A DNA stretch of 64,000 bases from Rahnella inusitata_A (GCF_965118895.1 NZ_CBCPJJ010000002.1:62001-126000), one strand, 5' to 3'. Positions 26,908-35,951 are shown, counted from the stretch's first letter. Translations and numbers: made by a program. Notes: a model not told the origin generated them from the sequence alone.

Positions 26908-28209
26908 GTGAAAAAAGCATCCCGTTTTCTTGCATTGTCTGCACTTGCCTGCGTTTTGCCGCTCTCCGTGCCTGTCGCTCAGGCTGCTCAGTCCGATAAT
27001 TTAGAACTGCAACAGGTGCTGGTGCTCAGCCGTCACGGTATCCGTGCGCCGCTGGTCAATTATGGAGATGTGCTGGCCGAATCCACCACGCATACCTGGC
27101 CTGTCTGGAAAACCGAAGGCGGCTTACTGACGCCAAAAGGCGGTCAGGTTTCCGAACATATGGGTCATTATTTCCGCGCGTGGCTGGCGAAAGACAAACT
27201 GCTGCCCGCCGCCGGATGCCCTGCAAACGCGCAAGTTTTCACTTACGCCAACAGTTTGCCGCGCACCATTGATACTGCGAAACACTTTACTGCCGGCGCT
27301 TTCCCCGGCTGTGATGTACCGGTCATCAACCGCGTAGAAGTCGGTAAAATGGATCCGGTATTCAACCCCATTATTACTGCCGAAGTGAACGATACCTTCA
27401 AAACCAGCGCGCTGAATTCTGTTAATCAGCATGCCGGTGAGGGTGGTCTGGCGGGGCTGAATCAGCGTCTGAAACCGAATTACCAACTGCTGGAAAGTAT
27501 TCTCGATTACAAAAACAGCAAAATGTGTAAAGAGAAACAGCAGTGCGATCTGGCGTCGCAACCGTCGGATGTCGTGCTCACGCAGGGCAAAGAGCCGGGC
27601 ATCACCGGGCCTCTGCGCATGGCGACCGGTGCCACCGACGCGTTCATGTTGCAGTATTACGAAGGTTTCCCGATGAAAGACATCGCATGGGGAAAAATCA
27701 GTACGCCTGAGCAATGGACGAAGCTGGAAACTATCAAAAATCTGTATCACGAGACCCTGTTCGGTTCGCCAACGATTGCGGCAAACGCGGCTAAACCGTT
27801 GCTCACCTTTATTGCCGGCTCACTGGATCCAAAACTGGCGAATACCGCTGATGAGAAAGCGGCACAGCAGTCAAAACTGGCCGTGCTGGTCGGGCACGAT
27901 TCGAATATCGCCTCGCTGCTCGCCGCGTTGAAAACGCAGGACTACACCTTACCGGGTCAGTACGAACGTACGCCAATCAGCGGCACCGTTGTTTTCCAGC
28001 GCTGGCATGACAAGAAAGCCAATAAAGATCTGATGAAGATTGAATACATTTATCCGACCGCGAAGCAAATCCGTAACAATGTTGCGCTGAGTATCAAAAA
28101 TCCTCCTGAGCGTGTGACGCTGCAAATCGAAGGCTGTGCCGTCGATAAACAGGGTTTCTGCCCGATGGACGAATTTACTCAGGCCGTGCAGAAAGATCTG
28201 CAAGGATAA
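26908..28209 (+). CDS. agp: Periplasmic glucose-1-phosphatase / inositol phosphatase
   Basis: Agp is a histidine acid phosphatase that hydrolyses glucose 1-phosphate and, more slowly, phytate. The 433-aa protein has a signal peptide ending AQA (about residues 1-27), the nucleophile motif RHGIRAP near residue 43 and the acid motif GHDSN (Agp type; AppA phytases have GHDTN). The RHG form at the nucleophile differs from E. coli Agp (RHNLRAP) and is closer to the general family motif, so substrate preference may differ. Similarity to E. coli Agp runs through the whole length, including the Cys-rich ends. Confidence 0.88.
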   Translation: MKKASRFLALSALACVLPLSVPVAQAAQSDNLELQQVLVLSRHGIRAPLVNYGDVLAESTTHTWPVWKTEGGLLTPKGGQVSEHMGHYFRAWLAKDKLLPAAGCPANAQVFTYANSLPRTIDTAKHFTAGAFPGCDVPVINRVEVGKMDPVFNPIITAEVNDTFKTSALNSVNQHAGEGGLAGLNQRLKPNYQLLESILDYKNSKMCKEKQQCDLASQPSDVVLTQGKEPGITGPLRMATGATDAFMLQYYEGFPMKDIAWGKISTPEQWTKLETIKNLYHETLFGSPTIAANAAKPLLTFIAGSLDPKLANTADEKAAQQSKLAVLVGHDSNIASLLAALKTQDYTLPGQYERTPISGTVVFQRWHDKKANKDLMKIEYIYPTAKQIRNNVALSIKNPPERVTLQIEGCAVDKQGFCPMDEFTQAVQKDLQG

Positions 28210-28230
28210 GCTGAGTCATAAGACGTCTCC

Positions 28231-28254
28231 AGCCCGCTCCGGCGGGCTTTTTTA
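28231..28254 (+). terminator. Terminator after agp
   Basis: AGCCCGC, loop TCCG, GCGGGCTTTTTT: compact GC stem with a six-T run 22 bp after the stop. Confidence 0.9.
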
Positions 28255-28379
28255 CGCCTGAACTTTGCCGAAGGCTTTAGCGCTGAACTGGCAATAGAAT
28301 GCATTTTAAGTCAGTTCGCCGAAGTGCCGGGATGCGGGATAATTTGCCGAAGCCTTTATCATCAGCAGCGCGGAAAATT

Positions 28380-29387
28380 ATGGCGTCGACCCCGTATTAC
28401 CTCAGCGCCCGACAGCGGGCAGACATCGTGGCCCGTTCCCGTCGCCTCCTGTGGCGGCTGGAATTACCGACGTGGGCGCTTATCGTTGCCGTCTACAGCG
28501 GCTGGTTTACGGTCGTCATATTCTGGACGTCGCTCGGCGTGTGGATCGGCACGCCACTGCTGATTTGGTTCACCACATGGTATATGTCGCTGCAACATGA
28601 ACTCATTCACGGCCACCCGACCCGCAAACCGTGGTTTAACCAGCTGATGGGCACGCTGCCGCTGGCGGTCTGGTATCCGTACGGTTTGTATCGTGATACC
28701 CATTTGCAGCATCACGTTAACGAACATCTCACGCTGCCCGGTGATGATCCTGAAGGTTATTACTTCAGCCGTGCCCGCTGGGAAACGCTTTCACCCACAA
28801 TGAAAGCGCTGGTTCGGTTACGCAATACCCTGCCGGGCAGAATGCTCCTCGGCCCGCTGCTGGATATTTGCAGCACGCTGACTGGCGCATTCATGGCGGT
28901 GTTTCGCGGTGACGGGCGGGCCGTCACGATGTGGCTGACGCACGGCGTTTTGCTGGCGGGATTGCTGTACTGGATGGCCCAGCACGGTTTATCGCCTGCC
29001 TTTTATATTCTGGTAGTGAGCTATCCGGCGCTCAGCCTGACTAAAGTCCGCTCTTTCTTCGAACACCGCGCCGAACATGCGCCTGAGGCACGTTCTACCC
29101 TGAATGAAGCCGGTCTGGTGTGGCGGATTTTGTTCCTCAATCTGAATTACCATCTGGTGCATCACGATCTGCCAGGCGTCCCGTGGTTTGCATTGCGTCA
29201 GGTGTATGTCGCCGATCGTGAGGGGTACATTACGCGAAGCCAGGGTTTTTTGGTGAAAGGCTACCGGCAGTGGTTTCGCGATCACTCCAGGTCTGCGGTC
29301 GTCGTCGAGAGTCATCCTTTTGCGCCGGAGGGAATGCCAGCGCAACCGTCCTGCAGCGACTATGATTATCAGCAGGACACCCTCTGA
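28380..29387 (+). CDS. Fatty acid desaturase family protein
   Basis: This 335-aa integral membrane protein belongs to the membrane fatty acid desaturase/hydroxylase superfamily. The three histidine boxes that hold the diiron centre are visible: HELIHGH, HLQHH (with following NEH) and HLVHHDLPG. Hydrophobic segments precede box 1 (about residues 25-65) and lie between boxes 2 and 3. I chose ATG 28380 (MASTPYYLSARQR); ATG 28299 would add 27 atypical residues. E. coli lacks such a desaturase. The start of the next gene is 16 nt downstream, so the two probably form an operon. Substrate unknown; lipid, carotenoid or small-molecule oxidation are all possible. Confidence 0.85.
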   Translation: MASTPYYLSARQRADIVARSRRLLWRLELPTWALIVAVYSGWFTVVIFWTSLGVWIGTPLLIWFTTWYMSLQHELIHGHPTRKPWFNQLMGTLPLAVWYPYGLYRDTHLQHHVNEHLTLPGDDPEGYYFSRARWETLSPTMKALVRLRNTLPGRMLLGPLLDICSTLTGAFMAVFRGDGRAVTMWLTHGVLLAGLLYWMAQHGLSPAFYILVVSYPALSLTKVRSFFEHRAEHAPEARSTLNEAGLVWRILFLNLNYHLVHHDLPGVPWFALRQVYVADREGYITRSQGFLVKGYRQWFRDHSRSAVVVESHPFAPEGMPAQPSCSDYDYQQDTL

Positions 29388-29402
29388 AGGAGTCGCCAAA
29401 TC

Positions 29403-30200
29403 ATGCTGATGTCTTTACCGATGTACGCCATCTCCCCGCCCGACGTTGAGGCCTTCGCCAGCGTGTTGCGTGAAAAGCTCCGCCGGCTCGGCCTGCCCGA
29501 TACGCCCGACTCTTTGAGCTGGCCGCAGGCGTTGCTGGCGCACTGGCAACTGCCGGATTTACTGCTCAGTCAGACCTGTGGATTCCCCCTGATGGAAAGC
29601 CTGCCGCAGGTGCAGTTGGTGGGATTATTCAGCTATCGTGCCCCCGGCTGCGACGGGTTCCGTTACCGCAGCTTTTTAGTTGTGCGTGAGGAGGATAAAG
29701 GGCGATATCTGGCCGATTTCCGCCACCGGCGTCTGGCTTTCAATAGCACCGATTCACAGTCCGGTTATAACAGCCTGCGTGCACTGGTGGCACCGCTGGC
29801 GGACGCAGGGCGGTTTTTTTCAGAGGCCTCAGCGACGGGCAGCCACCGCGAATCCCTTCATTTTATTCAGCAGAATAAAGCCGATATTGCGGCGGTAGAT
29901 TGCGTGACGATGGAATTGCTCAAACGCGCGGAACCTGAAATCCTCACCGGGCTGGTTATTATCGGCCAAACCGCCGCCGTGCCTGGTTTACCGCTGATTA
30001 CGTCAGCGCAAACCTCACCCGAACAGCTGGCGATTTTACGACAGGCATTGCATGAAATCGCGCATGAACCCGTCAGCGAGCCGTTACTGATCGAAGAGTT
30101 CACTGAAGTGCCGCGACTGGCCTACGGTGTGATCACGCTGATGAAGGAGATCGCGCAGTCGTTCGGCGTGAGCGAACTGACGCTGCAAAAAACGGCATAA
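29403..30200 (+). CDS. PhnD-like substrate-binding protein without a signal peptide
   Basis: The 265-aa protein resembles the phosphate/phosphite/phosphonate-binding PhnD-type periplasmic-binding family: it shows FRYRSFLVVREEDKG, the NSTDSQSGYNSLR segment and the GSHRESLHFIQQNKADIAAVD motif of that fold. No signal peptide or lipobox is seen; the N terminus (MLMSLPMYAISPPDVEAFA) looks cytoplasmic. No ABC permease or ATPase is nearby. AAGGAG lies 10 nt before the start. Its partner is the upstream desaturase, so it may act as a cytosolic ligand sensor or carrier rather than a transporter component. That is a guess. Confidence 0.8.
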   Translation: MLMSLPMYAISPPDVEAFASVLREKLRRLGLPDTPDSLSWPQALLAHWQLPDLLLSQTCGFPLMESLPQVQLVGLFSYRAPGCDGFRYRSFLVVREEDKGRYLADFRHRRLAFNSTDSQSGYNSLRALVAPLADAGRFFSEASATGSHRESLHFIQQNKADIAAVDCVTMELLKRAEPEILTGLVIIGQTAAVPGLPLITSAQTSPEQLAILRQALHEIAHEPVSEPLLIEEFTEVPRLAYGVITLMKEIAQSFGVSELTLQKTA

Positions 30201-30204
30201 AAAA

Positions 30205-30230
30205 ACCGGGCTTCTCAGCCCGGTGATTTT
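30205..30230. terminator. Bidirectional terminator between the PhnD-like gene and sseA
   Basis: ACCGGGCT, loop TCTC, AGCCCGGT, then GATTTT on the right and a long A run on the left; it serves both convergent genes. Confidence 0.85.
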
Positions 30231-30249
30231 GATCCCTCACACTCTACTT

Positions 30250-31095
30250 TCAGTGCGTTTCAATAGGGAAATCTTCGTTCACGTCCCCCCATTCTGCCCA
30301 CGAACCGTCGTACAGCGCGACATCTTTCACGCCCAGTGCGTCCAGTCCGAAAGCTAGTGCTGCGGCAGTGACGCCCGAGCCACAGCTGGTGATCACCGGT
30401 TTATTCAGATCCACGCCCAGCTTTTCGAACGTTGCCTTCAGGGCTTGTGGCGCTTTCAGATGGCCGTCCTGCGTCAGCTCGGTAAAAGGCACGCTAAGGC
30501 TGCCCGGAATATGGCCGCCGTGTAAACCCGGACGCGGCTCCGGCGCTTCGGCTTTAAAGCGCGCCAGCGAGCGGGCATCAATGATTTGCACTTTGCCCAG
30601 TGATTCTTTGACCTGCTGTGCCGAGACGACCACCGGACGCACCAGCTTCGCATTGAACGTTGAGGGCACGCGGGTGTGTTCACCGCTTTGAGTCGGCTTA
30701 CCTTCGGCAACCCAGGCGTTCAGGCCACCGTCCAGCACGCGGACGCTTTTCGCGCCGAAACTGGTCAGCATCCACCATACGCGCGGTGCAGAGAATAAAT
30801 CGCCTTCATCGTAAAGCACGATAGTTTGGGTATCGGCCACGCCGAGACGGCTCATTGAGGCGGCAAATTCTTCCGCGGTCGGCATCATATGCGGCAGGCC
30901 GGTGGAGCAGTCGGAAATACTGTCGACTTCCACATAGATCGCGTTGGGGATATGCGCTTCCAGATATTTGGCATGAAAATCAATCGGCGGGGTGATGCCC
31001 GGTTTGGATTTTCGACAATCGATAATGACCACGTCCGGTGAATTCAGATTCTTCGCCAGCCAGTCGGTAGATACGGTATGGGTAGAAAAAGTCAT
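30250..31095 (-). CDS. sseA: 3-mercaptopyruvate sulfurtransferase
   Basis: SseA moves sulfur from 3-mercaptopyruvate to thiol or cyanide acceptors, giving pyruvate. It is a tandem rhodanese of 281 aa, equal to E. coli; the catalytic loop CGSGVTA with Cys238 lies in the second domain, and the first domain lacks a catalytic Cys as usual. It stands as a single gene in the accessory stretch. Confidence 0.94.
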   Translation of the reverse strand: MTFSTHTVSTDWLAKNLNSPDVVIIDCRKSKPGITPPIDFHAKYLEAHIPNAIYVEVDSISDCSTGLPHMMPTAEEFAASMSRLGVADTQTIVLYDEGDLFSAPRVWWMLTSFGAKSVRVLDGGLNAWVAEGKPTQSGEHTRVPSTFNAKLVRPVVVSAQQVKESLGKVQIIDARSLARFKAEAPEPRPGLHGGHIPGSLSVPFTELTQDGHLKAPQALKATFEKLGVDLNKPVITSCGSGVTAAALAFGLDALGVKDVALYDGSWAEWGDVNEDFPIETH

Positions 31096-31127
31096 GTTCT
31101 GTGCCTTATCTTTTTTGTGAAGCCAGC

Positions 31128-31676
31128 TCAGAGATCGCCCGGGATCAGGGAGTAGACCCAGGCGTCGCGCGGCTGACCGTGATAATAAAGACGATTGCGA
31201 TGCAGGCCCTCGGAAATTGCACCTGCTTTTTCTGCGACGCGGCGGCTGCGGGCGTTGCTTTCCATCGCCACAATTTCCAGCCGCGTGAGTTCAAGATCGG
31301 TAAAAGCAAAACGGGCCGCCGCTCTGACCGCCAGCGTCGCCAGATTCCGGCCGGTATACCCGGTGCGGATCCAATATCCGAGATTGGCGAACTTATATTC
31401 CTGCACGATGCGGTTGATGCCTACGCTGCCAATCAGATCACCGCTGGCGCGATCGAACAGACAGAAATTGAATTCTGCGCCGCGATGGCGTTTTTGCTCG
31501 CTGTCGGTCAGATACTTGCGGCTGTCCTCCAGCGCGTATTTTTCGGTGCACCATGTTTCCCATGCGCCAATTTCTTTTACTGAGGCCTGAACGGCTGCAA
31601 AGTGCAGCACGGCCTCCAGTTCGGTTGCAGTACGGATTTCGATTTCTTCGTCCTGATAAATCTGGCGTGTCATCAT
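31128..31676 (-). CDS. GNAT family N-acetyltransferase (RimJ/RimL-like)
   Basis: About 182 aa with the GNAT fold: the acetyl-CoA loop is degenerate (RTGYTGRNLATLAVRAAARFAF) and the C-terminal half holds LTRLEIVAMESNARSRRVAEKAGAISEG, typical of RimJ/RimL-type transferases acting on protein N termini or small amines. The start among four near ATGs is unclear; 31676 has GGAT 8 nt upstream. Lies 32 bp behind sseA on the same strand. Substrate unknown. Confidence 0.82.
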   Translation of the reverse strand: MMTRQIYQDEEIEIRTATELEAVLHFAAVQASVKEIGAWETWCTEKYALEDSRKYLTDSEQKRHRGAEFNFCLFDRASGDLIGSVGINRIVQEYKFANLGYWIRTGYTGRNLATLAVRAAARFAFTDLELTRLEIVAMESNARSRRVAEKAGAISEGLHRNRLYYHGQPRDAWVYSLIPGDL

Positions 31677-31806
31677 GATTATCATCCGTCAGTGTAGAAA
31701 TGATTGGGGAAAGCAATCAAATCAGCCTCACACATACAGCATCAATATGTCAATTGGCGACAGGGCCAATTAAGTGTGAAAAAACAGCGCTGTCTGGCCC
31801 GCAGTC

Positions 31807-32598
31807 TTACTCCTGTGGCACCAGCATCACCAGTTTGCAATCGGCATATCCTGCCGGGAAAAAAGTCTGCTGACGGTAACTTTTTTCACCTTCCGCCGGA
31901 TGATTAAAGCGCCGTTCGCCCCCCTCCCGCGACAAAACTTCCTGCTGCGTCCACCACTGATTGAAGTCTGCGCTGCGCTCGCGCAGGCTGATAACGGTCT
32001 CCCGCACCGCATCGGAATGCGCATAGTGACTGGTTTCGGCGCGAAATTCTGCGACTACGCGCTTGGCGCGTTCAGCCCAGTTAGTCACCAGTTTACGCGC
32101 CAGCGTATGCAGAAACATGAAGTCGAGCAGGTTGGGTTGCGGATCAACTCCCAGCCAGCCGCTGAACAGCGCTTCGGCCTGAGCATTCCACGCCAGTACG
32201 TTCCAGCAGCTGTCGAGCAGATAAGCCGGGCAGGTGAACTGATTCACGCAGTTTTTCAGGCTGACGTCCGGTGCGCCGGAAATGTGCACGGCCTGCGGAT
32301 CTTTCACCGCCGCTAAGCTGAACAGATATTCGCGCGCGGCCGGTTCCATCCGCAATGCGTTAGCGAGATTATCGAGCGTAGCAGCGGAAATAGACACATC
32401 ACGCCCCTGTTCAATCCATGTGTACCAGGTGGCGCTGATGCCACTGATTTGCGCCAGCTCCTCCCGCCGCAGCCCGCTGGTTCTGCGGCGCGATGATCCT
32501 GGCAGCCCGACCATTTCCGGCGTAACCCGCTCACGGTGTGTGCGTAAAAACAGCCCCAGTGCCTTCGGGCCGGTGAGCGACTCTGCGTTATCTATCAT
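31807..32598 (-). CDS. XRE-type regulator with MmyB-like ligand domain
   Basis: The 263-aa protein has a helix-turn-helix at about residues 30-75 (RREELAQISGISATWYTWIEQGRDV) followed by the MmyB-like ligand-binding domain (CPAYLLDSCWNVLAWNAQAEALF onward). Regulators of this kind often repress a neighbouring oxidoreductase or methyltransferase. Start MIDNAESLTG at 32598 was chosen because the upstream 49 residues look non-coding. It is divergent from the methyltransferase at 32735, and the shared gap holds two direct repeats that could be its operator. Confidence 0.85.
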   Translation of the reverse strand: MIDNAESLTGPKALGLFLRTHRERVTPEMVGLPGSSRRRTSGLRREELAQISGISATWYTWIEQGRDVSISAATLDNLANALRMEPAAREYLFSLAAVKDPQAVHISGAPDVSLKNCVNQFTCPAYLLDSCWNVLAWNAQAEALFSGWLGVDPQPNLLDFMFLHTLARKLVTNWAERAKRVVAEFRAETSHYAHSDAVRETVISLRERSADFNQWWTQQEVLSREGGERRFNHPAEGEKSYRQQTFFPAGYADCKLVMLVPQE

Positions 32599-32626
32599 TC
32601 TTATCTCTGAGACTGGGAGTAACTGA

Positions 32627-32659
32627 TACCAGTATAAGCGCTCATATTGTACCCGTATA
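32627..32659. promoter_or_regulatory. Direct repeats TACC(A/C)GTATA, candidate operator
   Basis: TACCAGTATA (32627-32636) and TACCCGTATA (32650-32659) are centred 23 bp apart, about two helical turns, in the divergent gap between the XRE/MmyB regulator and the methyltransferase. Confidence 0.4.
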
Positions 32660-32734
32660 GAACAATGCCTATAGTGATTTTGAGGTCGTTTGAAACCCGA
32701 AATTATCCCCATAAAAACAAGACAGGCAGGAGCA

Positions 32735-33508
32735 ATGATGAACATGAAGAATACTCACAGTCAGGCGGTTGATAAGCAGTTTGGTTCGCAGGCGCAGGAT
32801 TATCTGACCAGCGCCGTTCATGCGCAGGGCGCAGATTTACAGCGTCTGGCGGCGTTGCTGTCACCACACAAAGAGGCGCATGTTATTGATCTGGGCTGTG
32901 GTGCAGGCCACGCCAGCTTCGTGGCGGCGGGGGTGGTGAAAAGCGTGATTGCCTATGATTTGTCCGCGCAAATGCTGGAGGTCGTGGCGCAGGCGGCGAA
33001 GGATAAACAACTGGAGAACATCCGCGTACAACAAGGGGTAGCGGAATCATTGCCGTTTGCCGACAGCAGCGCCGATATCATCATCAGCCGCTATTCTGCG
33101 CATCACTGGCACGATGTCGGGCAGGCACTGCGCGAAGTGGCACGCGTGCTGAAGCCGGGCGGGAAATTTATCATGATGGACGTCGTGTCACCGGGGCATC
33201 CGCTGCTGGATATCTATCTGCAAACCATCGAAGTGCTGCGTGATACGTCGCATGTCCGTAACTATTCGCCTGGCGAATGGCTGGGCATGTCGTCGGAAGC
33301 CGGACTGATTACCCGCGAAGTCACCACTGACCGCCTGCCGCTGGAGTTCACCAGCTGGATCGCACGTATGCGTACACCGGAACACTTCTCCGTGGCGATC
33401 CGCGAGTTGCAAAAAGTGATGTCAGACGACGTTGTTCAGCATTTCGAGATCCAGCCCGACGGTTCTTTCACCAGCGACATAATGATGCTGGTGGCGTCGA
33501 AGAACTGA
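32735..33508 (+). CDS. Class I SAM-dependent methyltransferase (YafE-like)
   Basis: The 257-aa protein has motif I HVIDLGCGAGHASF (about residues 49-62), motif II around VIAYDLSAQML and the post-motif ARVLKPGGKFIMMD, like E. coli YafE and UbiE-type small-molecule methyltransferases. The start at 32735 follows AGGAG; MMNMKN gives three possible ATGs. Probably controlled by the divergent XRE/MmyB regulator. Substrate unknown. Confidence 0.85.
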   Translation: MMNMKNTHSQAVDKQFGSQAQDYLTSAVHAQGADLQRLAALLSPHKEAHVIDLGCGAGHASFVAAGVVKSVIAYDLSAQMLEVVAQAAKDKQLENIRVQQGVAESLPFADSSADIIISRYSAHHWHDVGQALREVARVLKPGGKFIMMDVVSPGHPLLDIYLQTIEVLRDTSHVRNYSPGEWLGMSSEAGLITREVTTDRLPLEFTSWIARMRTPEHFSVAIRELQKVMSDDVVQHFEIQPDGSFTSDIMMLVASKN

Positions 33509-33560
33509 GCGTCGTGAAGGTATGGAGTGCGCCCTCCGGTAAACCGGGGGCGCTGTTGTT

Positions 33561-34478
33561 TTACTTCTTCCCGAACATCTTTTGCCCAAGCAGAACGACG
33601 CCCAGAACAGCGGCGCCGACGATCAGGCCTACGCCCAAATCGGTCGCTCCGGTGATCAGCGTATTCACCCAGCCCTGATGGCCGTGGGTGAATTTTTCCA
33701 GCAGGCTGTGCATGAACGGCAAGCCGTGGCTGATAATACTGCCACCGACCAGGAACATGGCGATGGTGCCAACGACCGACAACGTTTTCATCAGCCAGGG
33801 CGCGAGATTGACAATGCCGCGGCCAAAGGCCCGCACGCTGTTCATGACGCCGCTCTCACCGGAGAGTTTGCTCAGGTACAAACCCGCATCGTCGATTTTT
33901 ACAATCGCGCCCACCAGACCGTAGACGCCGATGGTCATGGCGACAGCAATCAGTACCATGACGGTGACCTGATTGAGGAACGGCGCAGCGGAAACGATAC
34001 CCAGAGAAATCACGATGATTTCAGCCGACAGAATGAAGTCGGTGCGCACTGCGCCTTTCACTTTTTCTTTTTCGAGCTTTTTCGCGTCAGCTTCGCTTTT
34101 TACCTGCTCCGCTGCCGGTTTTTCTTCTTCCTGATGTTTGCCGGGCATCAGCTTGTGCGCGACTTTCTCAAACCCTTCATAACATAAGTACGCGCCGCCA
34201 ATCATCAGCAGCGGCGTGATAGCCCATGGAATGAAGGCGCTTATCAGCAGCGCCAGCGGCACCAGTATGGCTTTGTTTAGCATGGAACCTTTCGCCACGG
34301 CCCAGACGATCGGTAATTCCCTGTCAGCTTTTACGCCCGTGACCTGTTGTGCGTTCAGCGCTAAATCGTCACCGAGCACGCTGGCGGTTTTTTTCGCCGC
34401 GACTTTACTCATTGCGGCCACGTCATCGAGAATCGATGCGATATCATCGATTAAGGCCAGAAGGCTACCACCCGCCAT
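33561..34478 (-). CDS. yedI: DUF808 family inner-membrane protein YedI
   Basis: The 305-aa protein begins MAGGSLLALIDDIASILDDVAAMSKVAAKKT, typical of the DUF808/YedI family, and has about seven membrane helices (for example NKAILVPLALLISAFIPWAI and ILSAEIIVISLGIVSAAPF), with a Lys/Glu-rich cytoplasmic loop in the middle. The start at 34478 is supported by GGGGAG 9 nt upstream and family alignment. Function unknown. Confidence 0.88.
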   Translation of the reverse strand: MAGGSLLALIDDIASILDDVAAMSKVAAKKTASVLGDDLALNAQQVTGVKADRELPIVWAVAKGSMLNKAILVPLALLISAFIPWAITPLLMIGGAYLCYEGFEKVAHKLMPGKHQEEEKPAAEQVKSEADAKKLEKEKVKGAVRTDFILSAEIIVISLGIVSAAPFLNQVTVMVLIAVAMTIGVYGLVGAIVKIDDAGLYLSKLSGESGVMNSVRAFGRGIVNLAPWLMKTLSVVGTIAMFLVGGSIISHGLPFMHSLLEKFTHGHQGWVNTLITGATDLGVGLIVGAAVLGVVLLGQKMFGKK

Positions 34479-34882
34479 AATGTATGCTCCCCATAAAAAC
34501 GTCCTTAGTTTCTTGTTTAAATGAGCCACCGCCCGCGCGGAGGCCCGAATCTGCGACCCTGATTGTGCAGGTGATCAAGGAAGCAGAAAATTCATAAAAA
34601 ATAATCATATCAGTGATTGCACTACGGCGTCGATTTGTGCGAATGTTGTGCGGGCTATAAATAACTTTGAAAACTCTCCATCATTTCTCCATCAAATATC
34701 GTTAATTCTCTTGCAGTTATCATTGACGAAATACTTACTTTCATTGTCTCCTTATTTTTACCACAATGGTTAAACTTCTTTACGTTGCATTACGCCCCCT
34801 TTCATTGTTTCAACGATAATTATTTCAACGGATTGCTTCCGCTCCATTAATTAACGAAACTAACGAAAGAAAGGTGCGTAAT
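34479..34882. other. Intergenic region before the DUF1471 gene
   Basis: This 404-bp gap separates two divergent genes. It is A+T-rich to the right. The only pattern I see is TTTCAACG twice (34808-34815 and 34823-34830, 15 bp apart) about 60 bp before the DUF1471 start. The leftward YedI promoter must lie near its left end. No ORF with a ribosome site and no RNA gene is evident. Confidence 0.4.
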
Positions 34883-35158
34883 ATGAAACTCTTACCTGCA
34901 ATTACAGCTGTTGCTATTACTGTTGCTTCATTCTCAGCGCTGGCGGCATCGCCAATTACTGCGCAAGAAGCACAAAGCGGGACTTATCAGTCACTGGGAA
35001 TGGTGTCTGTGAGTGCGCCAAGCACCGTTCCGGGCAGCATGAAAGATGCGCTGAACCAGATTGCCAGCGATAAAGGCGCAACACACTATCGCGTTGTTGG
35101 TGCCGGTACACCGGGTGATTCAAGCCTGAACCGTGCAAATGTTGAGCTGTATAAATAA
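34883..35158 (+). CDS. DUF1471 (YdgH/BhsA/McbA-like) small secreted protein
   Basis: The 91-aa product has a signal peptide (MKLLPAITAVAITVASFSALA) and a DUF1471 domain: YQSLGMVSVSAPSTVPGSMKDALNQIASDKGATHYRVVG. Members such as BhsA, McbA and YhcN are periplasmic or outer-membrane stress peptides affecting biofilm and stress resistance. The start at 34883 has AAAGGTG 6 nt upstream; GTG 34874 is less likely. Single gene closed by a strong terminator. Confidence 0.88.
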   Translation: MKLLPAITAVAITVASFSALAASPITAQEAQSGTYQSLGMVSVSAPSTVPGSMKDALNQIASDKGATHYRVVGAGTPGDSSLNRANVELYK

Positions 35159-35187
35159 AATCTGACTGATTTCAGATTGAGTATGAG

Positions 35188-35219
35188 AAGGCCAATGTCA
35201 TCTGACATTGGCCTTTTTT
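35188..35219 (+). terminator. Terminator after the DUF1471 gene
   Basis: AAGGCCAATGTCA, loop TC, TGACATTGGCCTT followed by more T: a 13-bp perfect stem. Confidence 0.92.
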
Positions 35220-35372
35220 TATTTATCCATGACCACGGCATAATGCTTTTTTTGGGAGTTATCCCATGTGATTTGTTTTTAATTAGCCTCTGTGACATTT
35301 ATTCCCCTTATTAATCATTTCTTAAGAATTTTTCTGTTATATAAGGGTCTATGTCTTCAGGAGGTCGTTAAT

Positions 35373-35951
35373 ATGTTGAATGCCGCAAGAATGACGATTA
35401 AGAACACCGGTCTTTCGATCCAGAATCAGTTTTTTTATTTGCAGAATTTTATCAGCTCACCACGGACAATGGGGACGCTGATGCCGTCGTCACCCTGGCT
35501 GTGTCACGCGATGCTCAGCCAGATCGACTGGACAAAGTCTCTGGATATCGCCGAGTTAGGCGCGGCTGATGGTGTGCTGACGCGGCGGATCCTTAACCGC
35601 ATGCGTGCAGATGCACGGCTGGATGCTTTTGAGATTGAGCCTGCGTTTATCCGCAAGCTGAATCTGTTCGACGACCGGCGGTTGCAGGTCATGGCGCATT
35701 CGGCCGAGCACCTGACGGGGGATTATGATGCGGTATTTTCTTGTCTGCCGCTGCTGTCGATGCCGACGCGTATCAGCATGAAGATTTTGCAGAAAACGCA
35801 GCAGCAACTGAAGGCGAAAGACGGTGTGCTGGTGCTCTTCCAGTACAGTCATCTTTCCGAGAAAATGCTCTCCCGCTACTTCACCTGGAAAAAAATCCGC
35901 GTTGTGAAAAATTTCCCCCCGGCACTGGTCTATATTTGTAAACCACGCTGA
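35373..35951 (+). CDS. PmtA-like phospholipid or rRNA-type methyltransferase
   Basis: The 192-aa protein reads FISSPRTMGTLMPSSPWLCHAML near its start, the hallmark of PmtA-type phosphatidylethanolamine N-methyltransferases and related rRNA adenine dimethylase-like proteins, then motif I DIAELGAADGVLTRRIL and DAFEIEP. AGGAGGT precedes ATG 35373 by 6 nt. The third motif (FSCLPLLSMPT) takes the place of the NxP(Y) motif. Cellular substrate is not established; a lipid head-group methylase is possible. Confidence 0.75.
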   Translation: MLNAARMTIKNTGLSIQNQFFYLQNFISSPRTMGTLMPSSPWLCHAMLSQIDWTKSLDIAELGAADGVLTRRILNRMRADARLDAFEIEPAFIRKLNLFDDRRLQVMAHSAEHLTGDYDAVFSCLPLLSMPTRISMKILQKTQQQLKAKDGVLVLFQYSHLSEKMLSRYFTWKKIRVVKNFPPALVYICKPR

